Shown here: one piece after another, positions 1 to 8,896 of the stretch | How positions within the stretch are numbered: position 1 is the stretch's first letter | Layout: each line of letters begins with the position of its first letter | Source: Microbacterium sp. W4I20 | GTDB taxonomy: Bacteria; Actinomycetota; Actinomycetes; Actinomycetales; Microbacteriaceae | Assembly (NCBI RefSeq): GCF_030816505.1 | Contig: NZ_JAUSYB010000001.1 | Coordinates: forward strand, 1,302,001-1,366,000 | Direction of reading: 5' to 3' | DNA length: 64,000 bases | Notes under the pieces: generated by a model | Told to the model about the DNA's origin: nothing | The model's database searches: none | What the model saw: the letters and a program-made list of their open reading frames with translations, nothing else | Position numbers and translations under genes: made by a program

Positions 1-296
1 TCGGCTGCTCCGCCGTCCGGCGCCACGGCCTCGTCGAAGAGGTTGCGCATCCGCGAGGGATCGGCGAGCGCCCCTTGCGAGACGAACGTCTGCCGGTGTT
101 CGGCATGCGCCGCCGCGGTTCCCGGGTCGAAGGTGAGCAGTTGCGGCCCCGCACCGCCAGCGACGCCGGCGCTGGCCAGCTGGCGGGCGCGCGCGAGCGT
201 CGCGATCGTGTACCCGCCGTCCAGGCCGGGAATCAGCCGACTGGACAGCACGAGGTACTCGGCATCCGGCAGGGCCGGCGCCGCATGAGGGGACAC
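1..296 (-). CDS. Probable glycosyltransferase, N-terminal fragment
   Basis: The reading frame starts with GTG at 296 and runs off the left edge, so only about 98 N-terminal residues are visible. They include YLVLSSRLIPGLDGGYTIAT and a later PQLLTFDPG. As I recall, a phrase of this kind opens actinobacterial poly(glycerol-phosphate) glucosyltransferase-like (GT4-type) proteins; no catalytic motif is inside the window. A purine-rich site (GAGTGGGAG) lies at the end of guaA, whose stop codon is 8 bases upstream, so translation is probably coupled to guaA. The more 3' ATG at 286 is in another frame and is rejected. The glycosyltransferase assignment is an inference; that the frame is coding is better supported. 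Confidence 0.5.
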   Translation of the reverse strand, partial: MSPHAAPALPDAEYLVLSSRLIPGLDGGYTIATLARARQLASAGVAGGAGPQLLTFDPGTAAAHAEHRQTFVSQGALADPSRMRNLFDEAVAPDGGAA

Positions 297-304
297 GGCG
301 TCCC

Positions 305-1891
305 CTACTCCCACTCGATGGTCCCCGGCGGCTTCGACGTGACGTCGAGCACGACGCGGTTCACGTCACGGACGCCGTTGGTGATGCGATTCGAGATCTT
401 CGCCAGCACGTCGTAGGGCAGCCGGGTCCAGTCCGCTGTCATGGCGTCTTCGCTCGACACCGGGCGCAGCACGATCGGGTGGCCATAGGTGCGACCGTCG
501 CCCTGCACGCCCACCGAGCGGACGTCGGCGAGGAGCACGACGGGGCACTGCCAGATCTCCTGGTCGAGACCGGCCTTCGTCAGCTCTTCGCGGGCGATGG
601 CGTCGGCCTCGCGCAGGATCTCGAGACGGTCGGCGGTGACCTCGCCGATGATGCGGATGCCGAGACCGGGGCCGGGGAACGGCTGGCGTCCGACGATCGC
701 CTCGGGGATGCCGAGCTCGCGGCCGATCGCTCGGACCTCGTCCTTGAACAGCGCGCGCAGCGGCTCGATGAGTTCGAAGTCGAGGTCGTCGGGGAGCCCG
801 CCCACGTTGTGGTGCGACTTGATGTTCGCGGTGCCCGCTCCGCCGCCCGACTCGACGACGTCGGGGTAGAGCGTGCCCTGCACGAGGAACTTGACCGGAG
901 CGCCACCCGAAGCCTTCGCTTCGGCGACCAGGTCGAGCTGCACCTTCTCGAACGCGCGGATGAACTCGCGCCCGATGATCTTGCGCTTCTCCTCGGGGTC
1001 GGTCACACCCGCGAGGTGACCGAGGAATGTGTCCGCCGCGTCGACCGTGATCAGCCGCACGCCGGTGGACTCGACGTAATCCTTCTCGACCTGCTCGCGC
1101 TCGCCCTTGCGGAGGAGGCCGTGGTCGACGAACACCGCGGTCAGCTGATCGCCGATCGCCTTGTGCACGAGAGCCGTCGAGACCGCCGAGTCGACACCGC
1201 CGGAGAGCGCGGAGATCACCCGGGCGTCGCCGACCTGCTCGCGGATGCGCTCGATCTGCTCGGCGATCACGTTGCCGCTGTTCCAGTCGGACGCGAGGCC
1301 CGCACCCTTGTGCAGGAAGTTCTCGATCACACGCTGACCGTGGTCGGAGTGCTTGACCTCGGGGTGCCACTGCACGCCGTAGAAACCGCGCTCCTCGTTC
1401 GCGAAGGCCGCGACCTTGGTGGCGTCGGTCGTGGCGAGCACCTCGAAGCCCTCGGGCGCCTTGGCGACCTGGTCTCCGTGACTCATCCACACGTTCTGCG
1501 CTGCCGGCTGACCGCCGAGGAGTGTGCCGCCGTCGCCCGAGACGGCGGCATCCGTCGCTCCGTACTCGCGGAGGCCGGTGTGCGCGACCTCGCCGCCGAG
1601 GGTCTGCGCCATGTACTGGAAGCCGTAGCAGATGCCGAGCGTCGGGACGCCGAGGTCGAACACGGCGGGGTCCAGGCGCGGAGCGCCCTCCTCGTACACC
1701 GACGAAGGTCCGCCGGAGAGGATGATCGCCACCGGGTTCTTGGCGGCGATCTCGGCCGCTGTGGCGGTGTGCGGCACGATCTCGCTGTAGACACCCGCCT
1801 CACGGACACGGCGGGCGATCAGCTGCGCGTACTGCGCGCCGAAGTCGACGACGAGCGCAGGACGCTGCTCAGTCTCGGAATGCTCGGTCAA
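305..1891 (-). CDS. guaA: GMP synthase (glutamine-hydrolysing)
   Basis: Converts XMP to GMP with glutamine and ATP in the cytosol, the last step of guanine nucleotide synthesis. The 528-residue product has a class I glutamine amidotransferase domain first (nucleophile Cys88 in GICYGFQ, later [10 protein letters not shown]) and then the ATP-pyrophosphatase domain with the P-loop SGGVDSAV. It ends in the family's usual KPPGTIEWE. The start is the TTG at 1891: it gives the usual length, and the longer open frame upstream has no family sequence. Its TTGA overlaps the stop of the DUF3817 gene, implying translational coupling. The other GMP-branch genes in the window (guaB, guaB3) lie in separate transcription units. 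Confidence 0.96.
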   Translation of the reverse strand: MTEHSETEQRPALVVDFGAQYAQLIARRVREAGVYSEIVPHTATAAEIAAKNPVAIILSGGPSSVYEEGAPRLDPAVFDLGVPTLGICYGFQYMAQTLGGEVAHTGLREYGATDAAVSGDGGTLLGGQPAAQNVWMSHGDQVAKAPEGFEVLATTDATKVAAFANEERGFYGVQWHPEVKHSDHGQRVIENFLHKGAGLASDWNSGNVIAEQIERIREQVGDARVISALSGGVDSAVSTALVHKAIGDQLTAVFVDHGLLRKGEREQVEKDYVESTGVRLITVDAADTFLGHLAGVTDPEEKRKIIGREFIRAFEKVQLDLVAEAKASGGAPVKFLVQGTLYPDVVESGGGAGTANIKSHHNVGGLPDDLDFELIEPLRALFKDEVRAIGRELGIPEAIVGRQPFPGPGLGIRIIGEVTADRLEILREADAIAREELTKAGLDQEIWQCPVVLLADVRSVGVQGDGRTYGHPIVLRPVSSEDAMTADWTRLPYDVLAKISNRITNGVRDVNRVVLDVTSKPPGTIEWE

Positions 1892-2358
1892 CGGACACCT
1901 TCCGGGGCGGTGGCGGGAGCCTCGACGGCTTCCCTGGTGGCGAGATAGGTCTTCACGTCGCGGGCGACGATGGTCTCCATGATGAAGGAGAGGAGCGGGA
2001 TGACGCCGCCCAGCGCGAGCAGGATGAACCGGAGGAACGGCCAGCGCATCAGGCTCCACATGCGGAAGCAGGCGAACAGGTACACGACGTAGAACCAGCC
2101 GTGCGCCACGAGGATGAAGAGCGAGAGGTTGAACCCGTCGCCGGTCGATTCGAGCCCCTCCGGGCCCTCGACCACGGGAGCGAACCAGAGCGGCCCGCCG
2201 GATCCGCCGGCGTAGAGCTCGAGATGGATCGGCGTGTACTTCAGCACCATCTCGGCGACCAGCAGGAGCAGCATGACTCCGGTGATGATCGACGCGATCT
2301 GGTAGAACTTCAGCGCACCGCGGATCGCCGGAAAGCTGGCGACTTTCGGTTCGGGCAT
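1888..2358 (-). CDS. DUF3817 membrane protein
   Basis: A 156-residue integral membrane protein with about three hydrophobic segments (near residues 20-40, 80-102 and 112-130). The layout and the [17 protein letters not shown] stretch match the DUF3817 family, whose function is unknown. In Microbacteriaceae this gene commonly sits next to guaA, as here, where its stop overlaps the guaA start by 4 bases. The start ATG has no Shine-Dalgarno site but has a TAGACT hexamer exactly six bases upstream, so the mRNA is probably leaderless and made from inside the end of manA. Confidence 0.85.
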   Translation of the reverse strand: MPEPKVASFPAIRGALKFYQIASIITGVMLLLLVAEMVLKYTPIHLELYAGGSGGPLWFAPVVEGPEGLESTGDGFNLSLFILVAHGWFYVVYLFACFRMWSLMRWPFLRFILLALGGVIPLLSFIMETIVARDVKTYLATREAVEAPATAPEGVR

Positions 2359-2364
2359 GGGTCC

Positions 2365-2370
2365 AGTCTA
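2365..2370 (-). promoter_or_regulatory. Leaderless -10 element of the DUF3817-guaA unit
   Basis: TAGACT on the minus strand, six bases before the ATG at 2358. It overlaps the TAG stop codon of manA (2368-2370), so the unit's own promoter sits at the very end of the upstream gene. No good -35 was seen. Confidence 0.6.
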
Positions 2371-3369
2371 GCCGGGGTGCGCAGACGTCGATTCAGGTGC
2401 CGGAGGGCGGGCGACCAGCAGCTCGCCATCGCCGCTGACCTCGAGGCGACCGGCCACTGCCGGCACCAGCACCGTCGCTCCCGCGGCGAGCGCCTGCCCG
2501 GCGAGGTCGACCGCACCAGCAGCCACGACGATGATCGCGAAGCCGGGAGAGAGCACCGCCGCGCCGTGCACCGGCATCCGCTCGAGACGGAAGTAGGTAT
2601 TCGCATCGCGAGGGAAAACCGAGCCCGAAGCCGGAGCCGCATGGACGAGGGCTCCCCTCTCGGCGATGCTCCGCGCGGTGCGGTTCACGGCCGTGAGGGC
2701 GAGGTCGAAACCGAGTCCGAGGTGGCCCTCCCGCGGGCCGTCGATCGCGAATCCTTCCCATTCGAGGAGGATCGAGAGATCTTCGGGCTGCTGCAGCTCC
2801 AGCAGCAGAACGCCCGCGCCGATGGCATGGAGCTCGCCCGGCGGCACCCAGACCACGTCGCCGGGGCGCACCTCGATCTCGTGCAGCAGACCCAGGAGCG
2901 CGTCGACATCCTGACGGGAGACCAGCGCTCCGAGAGCCTCGGCCGTGATGTCCTCGCGCAGCCCGACGTGCACTGTGCCGCCCTCGAGGATGTACCAGGC
3001 CTCGGCCTTGCCGTGCGCCCGCCCGAGATGCGAGGCCGCGAAATCGTCATGCGGGTGGGCGTGAACGGGAAGACGCTGACCGGCATCGAGAAGCTTCACC
3101 AGCAGGCGGGCGTCCGCACCCCAGCGCTGCGCGTGGGCCTCCCCCAGCCAGGCGACCGGTTCCGCCCGGATAGCGTCGCGGAGCAGGCGCCCGTCGGGCA
3201 GCGTGGTCAGACCGAGGGTCTCCTCGCCTCGGATCGTCGTGGTGGAGCCGAGCCAGTCCTCCGGCTCACGGGGCGCGGACTCCCCTTCCCCACGGAACGC
3301 GGAGATGCGCGCGCCACCGCGGTAGAAGCGCTCCGCCGGGCGGTTGGACGGGAGGACGATCGGATTCAT
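2368..3369 (-). CDS. manA: Mannose-6-phosphate isomerase, class I
   Basis: Zinc enzyme interconverting mannose-6-phosphate and fructose-6-phosphate. The 333-residue protein shows the type I cupin signature: [13 protein letters not shown] near residue 95, [10 protein letters not shown], and [10 protein letters not shown], which together supply the usual Gln/His/Glu/His zinc ligands. The ATG at 3369 overlaps the stop of the sugar-kinase gene (ATGA). As the last gene of the sugar operon it probably feeds imported sugar phosphate into fructose-6-phosphate, although it could also serve GDP-mannose synthesis. The open frame extends upstream, but only the part from 3369 resembles the family. Confidence 0.88.
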   Translation of the reverse strand: MNPIVLPSNRPAERFYRGGARISAFRGEGESAPREPEDWLGSTTTIRGEETLGLTTLPDGRLLRDAIRAEPVAWLGEAHAQRWGADARLLVKLLDAGQRLPVHAHPHDDFAASHLGRAHGKAEAWYILEGGTVHVGLREDITAEALGALVSRQDVDALLGLLHEIEVRPGDVVWVPPGELHAIGAGVLLLELQQPEDLSILLEWEGFAIDGPREGHLGLGFDLALTAVNRTARSIAERGALVHAAPASGSVFPRDANTYFRLERMPVHGAAVLSPGFAIIVVAAGAVDLAGQALAAGATVLVPAVAGRLEVSGDGELLVARPPAPESTSAHPG

Positions 3370-4574
3370 GCGTGCGCACCCTCGTGAGCATGGGCAGCGA
3401 GGAATCCCCCGACGAACGTGTCGCCGAGGCCGATCGTGGTGGGGGTCGCGACCTCGAGCGAGAAGGCGGCGACGCCCACGGCATCCGGAATCGCCGCCTC
3501 GATCGCATCGACGAGCGCCATGCCCTCCTCGTGCAGACGGAGGGTCGCTGTCTCCGCGGCATCCGCGGCCGAGAAGCCATCGCCGAGGCGATAGCGGGTC
3601 GCGGACACGCGCACCGCACTCTCCAGCGCCTCGCGATGCCGAGCAGCCTCCGGACCGATCGCCACCGCCCAATAACGGGTGTGCACGACCAGGGCGGGAA
3701 CCGGGATGATCTCGCGGATCTCGTGGAGCGCAGCGATCACCGCGGCAGGGTCCAGCAGATCCACGGCCCGGCCGAGATACTCCTGCAGCTCGTCCTCGTT
3801 CATGCCGTAGACATCGATGTGCCGCAGCAGTCGGCTTCGCACCGTGGCGGCGAAGGAGCGGGTGTAGAAACCCGCATCCTCGTAGTAGACGAGGGCGCGG
3901 TCCGGGAGCTCGCTCATCGCCGCGCGGAGCTGATCCAGCCTCTGCACGAGCAGATCGTGATCCTGCATGGTGTTGAATCCGGAGACGAGGAAGGCGGATG
4001 CTTCGGCGAGAGCATCCGACAAATCCTCCGAGATCGCCATCGCACGGTTCGGCGGATCATTCGCGAAGATGAGCCGGTTGGCGCCGGGCGAGACGATCTC
4101 GCCGTCGACGAGCCGGATGCGCGCCCCGGCCGGGTACTGCACGATCAGGTGCGGATCCAGGGTGTCCTCCGTCGCGGACGACACGATCGTGATCGCGGAG
4201 GGCAGCAGCCGCCGCACGTTGTCGTCGATGCTCACCAGATGCTGAACGCTCGGGATGCCGAGGCTGTCGAGGACGAGCCCCGCCCTGACGCCGGTGCCGC
4301 CGAGCGTCACGTCGTACGAGAAGTGCGACGAGAAGCGCTCGACGACGTCGGAGGAGGCCACGAACCGCTCCGCACCCGTTCCGGCTGCGGCGAAGGCCAG
4401 GACCGTGACCAGGAGGGAGCGCTCGTCGACGACCGGTTCAGTGGTCGTGAGCTCGTCCCGGCGCACCGCATGCTCCGTCGCCAGCCGCTCGAGCACCGCG
4501 GCATCCCACCGCAGTTCGTAGTCGACGGTTCCGCCGAGCCCGAGCACGAGCTTCCTGCCCTCATCGCCCCTCAT
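3366..4574 (-). CDS. ADP-dependent phosphofructokinase/glucokinase family protein
   Basis: A 402-residue protein of the ADP_PFK_GK fold, the ribokinase-superfamily branch that uses ADP rather than ATP as phosphoryl donor. Visible marks are the N-terminal GLGGTVDYEL, a central LGGTGVRAGL, NDPPNRAM, and the C-terminal catalytic-anion-hole motif GLGDTF followed by VGGFLAAHA. It is somewhat shorter than archaeal members (about 450). It lies between a class II aldolase and manA in a sugar transport operon, so it probably phosphorylates a hexose or hexose phosphate entering that pathway. The substrate and the true donor (ADP or ATP) cannot be read from sequence. A GGGAGGG site lies about eleven bases before the ATG. 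Confidence 0.8.
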   Translation of the reverse strand: MRGDEGRKLVLGLGGTVDYELRWDAAVLERLATEHAVRRDELTTTEPVVDERSLLVTVLAFAAAGTGAERFVASSDVVERFSSHFSYDVTLGGTGVRAGLVLDSLGIPSVQHLVSIDDNVRRLLPSAITIVSSATEDTLDPHLIVQYPAGARIRLVDGEIVSPGANRLIFANDPPNRAMAISEDLSDALAEASAFLVSGFNTMQDHDLLVQRLDQLRAAMSELPDRALVYYEDAGFYTRSFAATVRSRLLRHIDVYGMNEDELQEYLGRAVDLLDPAAVIAALHEIREIIPVPALVVHTRYWAVAIGPEAARHREALESAVRVSATRYRLGDGFSAADAAETATLRLHEEGMALVDAIEAAIPDAVGVAAFSLEVATPTTIGLGDTFVGGFLAAHAHEGAHA

Positions 4575-4608
4575 CCGTCGAGCGCCCTCCCTGGTCGAGT
4601 CGTCTGCG

Positions 4609-5472
4609 TCAGTACAGGCCGGCCTTGCCGTCTGCGCCGAACAGCTTGATCTTCTCAGCCGCCGTGGCCTTCATGGCGGCGATCGGCTCGGGCTGGATCG
4701 CGTTGGGCTCGCGCAGACGCTCGTCGGTGCCGAGCACCTCGCGCATGCGGTTGTGGTACGAGACCTTGATGTCGCTGGAGATGTTGATCTTGTTGACACC
4801 CAGCTCGACAGCGCGCCGCAGCTCGGAATCCGGGTTCGACGATCCGCCGTGCAGCACGAGCGGGATGCCGACGGCCGCCTTGATCTGCTCGAGCAGGTCG
4901 TGACGCAGCTCGGGGTTCTTCTCGGCCGGGTACAGACCGTGCGAGGTCCCGATCGCGATGGCGAGGCTGTCGACGCCGGTCTCCTTCACGAAGCGCACCG
5001 CGTCTTCCGGGTTCGTGTAGATGATCTCGGCGGCACCCGACTCACCATAACTGTCGTTGGCGCCGATGGTGCCGAGCTCGCCCTCGACCTGGATGCCCAC
5101 CGCGTGCGCCGCCTCGACGACCTTGCGGGTCAGCGCGACGTTCTCGTCGAACGGCAGCAGCGACGCGTCGATCATCACCGACGTGAAACCGGCCTGGAAC
5201 GCGGTGATCATCTGTTCGTACGTGCCGCCGTGGTCCCAGTGGATCGCGACGGGCACACTGGCGCGGTGTGCACGGGAGTGCATCGCAGGGATCAGATCGG
5301 TCGTGATGTGCGAGACCTCGTCGGGGTGGATCGCGATGATGACCGGAGCGTTCAGTTCCTCGCTGATGTCGATGATGCCGGTGAACATCGCCCAATCGCT
5401 GATGTTGAACGCCGGGATCGCGAAGTTGTTCTCGTTTGCGACGTCGAGGATGGATTTGCCGGTGTAGAGCAC
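4609..5472 (-). CDS. Class II ketose-bisphosphate aldolase (FbaA/GatY/KbaY family)
   Basis: Zinc-dependent aldolase that splits a ketose (bis)phosphate into dihydroxyacetone phosphate and an aldehyde. Length is 287 residues, usual for the GatY/KbaY/FbaA type. Metal and substrate motifs are HWDHGGTYE near residue 82, GTSHGLY near 180 and VLHGGSS near 208, with NKINISSDIK further on. The GTG start at 5472 has an AGGAG site. Its place between permeases and a sugar kinase suggests a catabolic substrate such as fructose- or tagatose-type bisphosphate rather than the housekeeping glycolytic aldolase. The exact substrate is not determinable. Confidence 0.85.
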   Translation of the reverse strand: MLYTGKSILDVANENNFAIPAFNISDWAMFTGIIDISEELNAPVIIAIHPDEVSHITTDLIPAMHSRAHRASVPVAIHWDHGGTYEQMITAFQAGFTSVMIDASLLPFDENVALTRKVVEAAHAVGIQVEGELGTIGANDSYGESGAAEIIYTNPEDAVRFVKETGVDSLAIAIGTSHGLYPAEKNPELRHDLLEQIKAAVGIPLVLHGGSSNPDSELRRAVELGVNKINISSDIKVSYHNRMREVLGTDERLREPNAIQPEPIAAMKATAAEKIKLFGADGKAGLY

Positions 5473-5518
5473 GTGTTTCTCCTGTTTCGTGATGGTCGAG
5501 GGTCCGGTCGGACGATGG

Positions 5519-6364
5519 TCAGCTCTTCACGGAGCCGGCGGTGAGCCCGCTGATGAAGTAGCGCTGGAAGATGAGGAAGAGGATCAGCACCGGGATCGAC
5601 CCGAGCACGCTCATCGCCATGATCTGGTTCCACTCGTACGAGTGCTGGCCCATGAGGAGCTGGATGCCGATCGGCACGGTGCGCATGTCGATGGTGCGGG
5701 TCAGGGTCAGCGCGAACAGGTACTCGTTCCACGCGATCATGAACGTGTAGATGCCGACCGAGACGATGCCGGGCACGGAGATCGGCACGAGGATGCGCCA
5801 CAGCGCGGTCATGGAGCCGGCGCCGTCGACCCGCACGGCCTCGTCGAGCTCCTTCGGCAGAGTGTTGAAATACCCGGTCATCATGATGATCGCGTAGGGC
5901 AGCGTGAACACCATGTAGGTGAGGATGAGCCCGGCGTAGGAGTTGTACAGCCCGAGGGCGACCATGAGCCCGAAGTACGGGATCAGCAGCGTGATGGGCG
6001 GGACGGCCTGCACGCTCACGATCACCACGTTGAGCACGCGCTTGCCGCGGAACTCGAACCGGCTGAACGCGTACGCCGCCTGGATCGCCACGATCAGCGT
6101 CAGCACGGTCACCGCGCCGGCCACGATGTAGCTGTTCAAGAAGAACCGCATCGTCTCGGGGTTGGTGAAGATCGCGATGTAGGCGTCGAACGAGAACGTG
6201 TCCGTGACCAGCCGCGGCGGCAGCTCGAAGATCTGCGTGTTGGACTTGAAGGAGCTGGACAGCATCCACAGCACCGGCCCCGCGGCGAAGACCGCGCCGA
6301 TGAGGAGGCCGATGGTCAGGCCGGTCGTCGCGACCCGGCGCTTGCCCTTGACGGTGAGAGCCAT
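5519..6364 (-). CDS. Sugar ABC transporter permease, MalG/UgpE type
   Basis: Second inner-membrane permease of a carbohydrate uptake (CUT1) transporter, 281 residues with six predicted membrane helices. The EAA loop that contacts the ATPase is visible as ELDEAVRVDGAGSMTALWRI. The ATG at 6364 lies two bases after the stop of the partner permease. The operon has no ATP-binding subunit gene, so a shared MsiK/MalK-type ATPase encoded elsewhere is the likely energiser, as is common for actinobacterial CUT1 systems. Confidence 0.9.
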   Translation of the reverse strand: MALTVKGKRRVATTGLTIGLLIGAVFAAGPVLWMLSSSFKSNTQIFELPPRLVTDTFSFDAYIAIFTNPETMRFFLNSYIVAGAVTVLTLIVAIQAAYAFSRFEFRGKRVLNVVIVSVQAVPPITLLIPYFGLMVALGLYNSYAGLILTYMVFTLPYAIIMMTGYFNTLPKELDEAVRVDGAGSMTALWRILVPISVPGIVSVGIYTFMIAWNEYLFALTLTRTIDMRTVPIGIQLLMGQHSYEWNQIMAMSVLGSIPVLILFLIFQRYFISGLTAGSVKS

Positions 6365-6366
6365 GG

Positions 6367-7290
6367 TCAGTCCCTCGCTTTCTGGTGACGGACGTAGAAC
6401 ACGGCCAGGATCATCGACATCAGCAGCACGAGCACCGCAGAGGTCGCGGCGAGCGAGAAGTCGTACTTGGCGAAAGCCAGCTTGTAGGTGAAGGTGCTGA
6501 GCACCTCGGTGACGTCGATGGGTCCGCCGCCGGTGGTCATCCAGATGAGGGCGAACTGCTGCGAGGTCCAGATGAGGTCGAGCAGCACGAGGCTCACGAT
6601 GATCGGACGCAGCTGCGGGATGGTGACGTTCCAGAAGCGCTGCAGGGCGCTCGCACCGTCGACGGTCGCCGCCTCGTTCAGCTCGTGGGGAATGCCCTGG
6701 AGTCCGGCGAGCAGGCTGACCATGAAGAACGGGTATCCGGCCCAGATGTTGATGAACGTGATCGTGCCGAGCGCGAGCTGCGGCGAGGCCAGCCACTCGA
6801 TGTCGGTGTTGAGCAGGAAGTTGATGACTCCGTTCGGGGCGAGCAGCATGCGCCAGAGGACGGCGATCACGGCCACGGTGAACAGCCACGGAAGAACGTA
6901 GAGGGCGCGGAAGACCGCGCGGGCGGCGCCGTGGAGCAGTGTGCTGTTGAGCATCATGGCGAACCCGAGCCCCAGGATCAGGTGCGCGATCACACTGCCG
7001 ATCGTGAAGACGAGGGTGTTGCCGGTGGCCTTCCAGAACCCCGGATCACCCAGGATCTCGACGAAGTTCGCGATGCCGACGAACTCGGGCGACTTGTTCA
7101 GGATGACATTGTCCTGGAACGAGTAGCCGATCACCATGACGATCGGCACGATCATCAGCACGAGCAGCAGGATGAGCGTCGGCGAGAGGAAGGCGTAGGA
7201 CTCCGTGGTCTTGCGCAGCTGGCGGCGCCTGCGCGACAGCGGCGCTCCGGTGACGATCACCTCGGTGTCGTCGATCGTTCTGAGGCTCAT
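6367..7290 (-). CDS. Sugar ABC transporter permease, MalF/UgpA type
   Basis: First permease of the same CUT1 transporter, 307 residues, six predicted helices, with the EAA loop ELNEAATVDGASALQRFWNV. The start MSLRTIDD at 7290 is chosen over an upstream in-frame ATG because AAGGAG lies a suitable distance before it. A very stable hairpin (7316-7347) separates this gene from the binding-protein gene and probably sets their expression ratio. Confidence 0.9.
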   Translation of the reverse strand: MSLRTIDDTEVIVTGAPLSRRRRQLRKTTESYAFLSPTLILLLVLMIVPIVMVIGYSFQDNVILNKSPEFVGIANFVEILGDPGFWKATGNTLVFTIGSVIAHLILGLGFAMMLNSTLLHGAARAVFRALYVLPWLFTVAVIAVLWRMLLAPNGVINFLLNTDIEWLASPQLALGTITFINIWAGYPFFMVSLLAGLQGIPHELNEAATVDGASALQRFWNVTIPQLRPIIVSLVLLDLIWTSQQFALIWMTTGGGPIDVTEVLSTFTYKLAFAKYDFSLAATSAVLVLLMSMILAVFYVRHQKARD

Positions 7291-7315
7291 GGGAACCGGT
7301 GCTCCTTGGTTGGTC

Positions 7316-7347
7316 GGGTGCCGCATCGCATCCGCGATGCGGCACCC
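7316..7347 (-). promoter_or_regulatory. Intercistronic hairpin between binding-protein and permease genes
   Basis: A perfect 13-base inverted repeat (arms 7316-7328 and 7335-7347, loop of six) lies in the 80-base gap after the binding-protein stop and before the permease start. There is no U-run after it. By analogy with malE-malF it may protect the upstream mRNA or partly terminate, giving more binding protein than permease. Confidence 0.6.
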
Positions 7348-7370
7348 CGTTCAGGTGGGAGGGCGGAGGG

Positions 7371-8666
7371 TCAGAACTCCGCCACCCAGGCCTCCTGCGC
7401 CTTCTTGAGCGCGTCGTCGATCGACTGCTGCCCGTCGAAGGCGGATTGCAGCTGCTCGCCGAGCTGGCGCATGAGCTCCTCCGCGACCGGCAGTCCGGTG
7501 AACTCGTTCGCCGGGTAGCCCGCCTGGTAGATCTCGAACGCCTTCTTGAACAGCTCGTCGTCGGCCACGAAGTCCGGCACCGACTTCGAGTTGCCGGGGA
7601 AGGCCTTGGCCATGGTCGACAGCTCGGAGTTGGTCTGCTCGCTCATCAGGAAGGAGACCAGCTTGAAGGCCGCTTCCTTGTGCTCGGAGTTCTCGGCCAC
7701 GCCGATCCCCCACGAGGCGTAGGGAATGCCTCGTTCGCCCTCGTACCCGTCCTCGGCCGGGATCGCCGAGATCGAGAACTTCAAGTCGGGGTTGGTCTCG
7801 CGGATCAGGTTGATGTGCGCGAGCGAGTCGATCATCATGCCGGCGCGGCCGTTGGTGAACTCCTCGACCTTGTCCTGCTCCTTCATCGTGAAGGAACCGG
7901 AGGCGATGACGCCGTCGTCCCACAGGTCGCCGATGTAGTCGACGGCCGAGGTGACGTCGTCGTTCGTGAGGTCGGGCTTGCCGTCATCGAGCATTGTGCC
8001 GCCGGACGCCCAGGCCCATGACATGACGTCGTTCTGCACGCCGTTCGGCGTCTCGAGCGACAGCGGCAGGACCCAGCCGGACACGTCTCCGCCGAGGGCG
8101 GTGACCTTCGCCGCGGCATCCGCGAACTCCGAGCGGGTGGAGGGAGGGGCGTCGATGCCCGCCTGCGACAGGAGGTCGTCGTTCGTGAACATCGGGTAGA
8201 CGAAGTTCACGACGGGGATCATGTAGGTGCTGCCGTCGACCTGGATCTGGCTGGCCAGCTCGCTGTCGTCGTAGTCGTTCTCCTTCATCAGCGCGGTCAG
8301 GTCCGCGATGACGCCCTGCGATGCGAAGTCGTTGACCCACGCGCCGTCGAGACCGACGACGTCGGGCATGGTGCCGGATGCGGCGCCGGCGAAGAGCTGC
8401 TCCTTGGTCGACGCGTACGGCCCGCTCACCAGCTTCACAGTGATGCCGGGGTTGTCGTCCTCGAACTGGTCGATGAGCGCGCGGAACTCGCCATCCGGCA
8501 GCTCCGGCTCCCACCACTGGGCGAACTCGATCGTCGCATCTCCGCCGTCGCCGCCGTCGCCGCCCGTGGCGGGTGCGCAGCCTGCCACGGCGAGGATGCT
8601 CACCGCCGCGGTCGCGGCACCGATGATGTTCCGGGTGCGCCTGCGCCCTCGTCCCACTGTGCTCAT
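7371..8666 (-). CDS. Sugar ABC transporter substrate-binding lipoprotein
   Basis: Extracellular family 1 solute-binding protein, 431 residues. It has a basic N-terminus, a hydrophobic stretch and a lipobox ending LAVAGC (Cys near residue 29), so it is predicted to be tethered to the outer face of the membrane. The mature part opens with ATIEFAQWWEPELP and contains ASGTMPDVVGLDG, typical of CUT1 binding proteins. The ATG at 8666 is preferred to the adjacent GTG because of GAGGAG spacing. It is the first gene of the operon, under a near-consensus promoter flanked by repeats likely bound by the divergent DeoR regulator. Confidence 0.92.
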   Translation of the reverse strand: MSTVGRGRRRTRNIIGAATAAVSILAVAGCAPATGGDGGDGGDATIEFAQWWEPELPDGEFRALIDQFEDDNPGITVKLVSGPYASTKEQLFAGAASGTMPDVVGLDGAWVNDFASQGVIADLTALMKENDYDDSELASQIQVDGSTYMIPVVNFVYPMFTNDDLLSQAGIDAPPSTRSEFADAAAKVTALGGDVSGWVLPLSLETPNGVQNDVMSWAWASGGTMLDDGKPDLTNDDVTSAVDYIGDLWDDGVIASGSFTMKEQDKVEEFTNGRAGMMIDSLAHINLIRETNPDLKFSISAIPAEDGYEGERGIPYASWGIGVAENSEHKEAAFKLVSFLMSEQTNSELSTMAKAFPGNSKSVPDFVADDELFKKAFEIYQAGYPANEFTGLPVAEELMRQLGEQLQSAFDGQQSIDDALKKAQEAWVAEF

Positions 8667-8712
8667 CACTTCTCCTCTTCGAGATCGTGCCGCATGACGC
8701 GCTTCAATGCTT

Positions 8713-8852
8713 GTTCATGCGGTTTTGAGCCATGTTATGCCGACATCTGCGGTTTCGTCAAGCAGTATTTCGGCCCACATCTGCTCTACTCCTCTATCAG
8801 GCCTGCCGGAAAAGCCGAAACGGCGGGCCTCGGCGATCTGCTGTTTTCTGCG
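8713..8852. promoter_or_regulatory. Candidate DeoR-type operator repeats
   Basis: The word TGCGGTTT occurs at 8718-8725 and 8748-8755 on the plus strand, exactly 30 bases apart, and a variant TGCTGTTT at 8839-8846. One copy fills the promoter spacer and one lies at the expected transcription start, the positions where a repressor would block initiation; the third is nearer the regulator gene. Binding by the adjacent regulator is an inference. Confidence 0.5.
8732..8761 (-). promoter_or_regulatory. Sigma-70-type promoter of the sugar operon
   Basis: On the minus strand TTGACG (8756-8761) and TAACAT (8732-8737) are separated by 18 bases, the best -35/-10 pair I found in the window. It drives the binding-protein operon. 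Confidence 0.7.
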
Positions 8853-8896
8853 GGACTATGCCGTGTTTGTGCAGCGAATGTGCTAAAGATAAGGTC

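Noticed and set aside
479..1948. Long plus-strand frame over guaA.
   Set aside because: Antisense shadow; no start signal or family resemblance.
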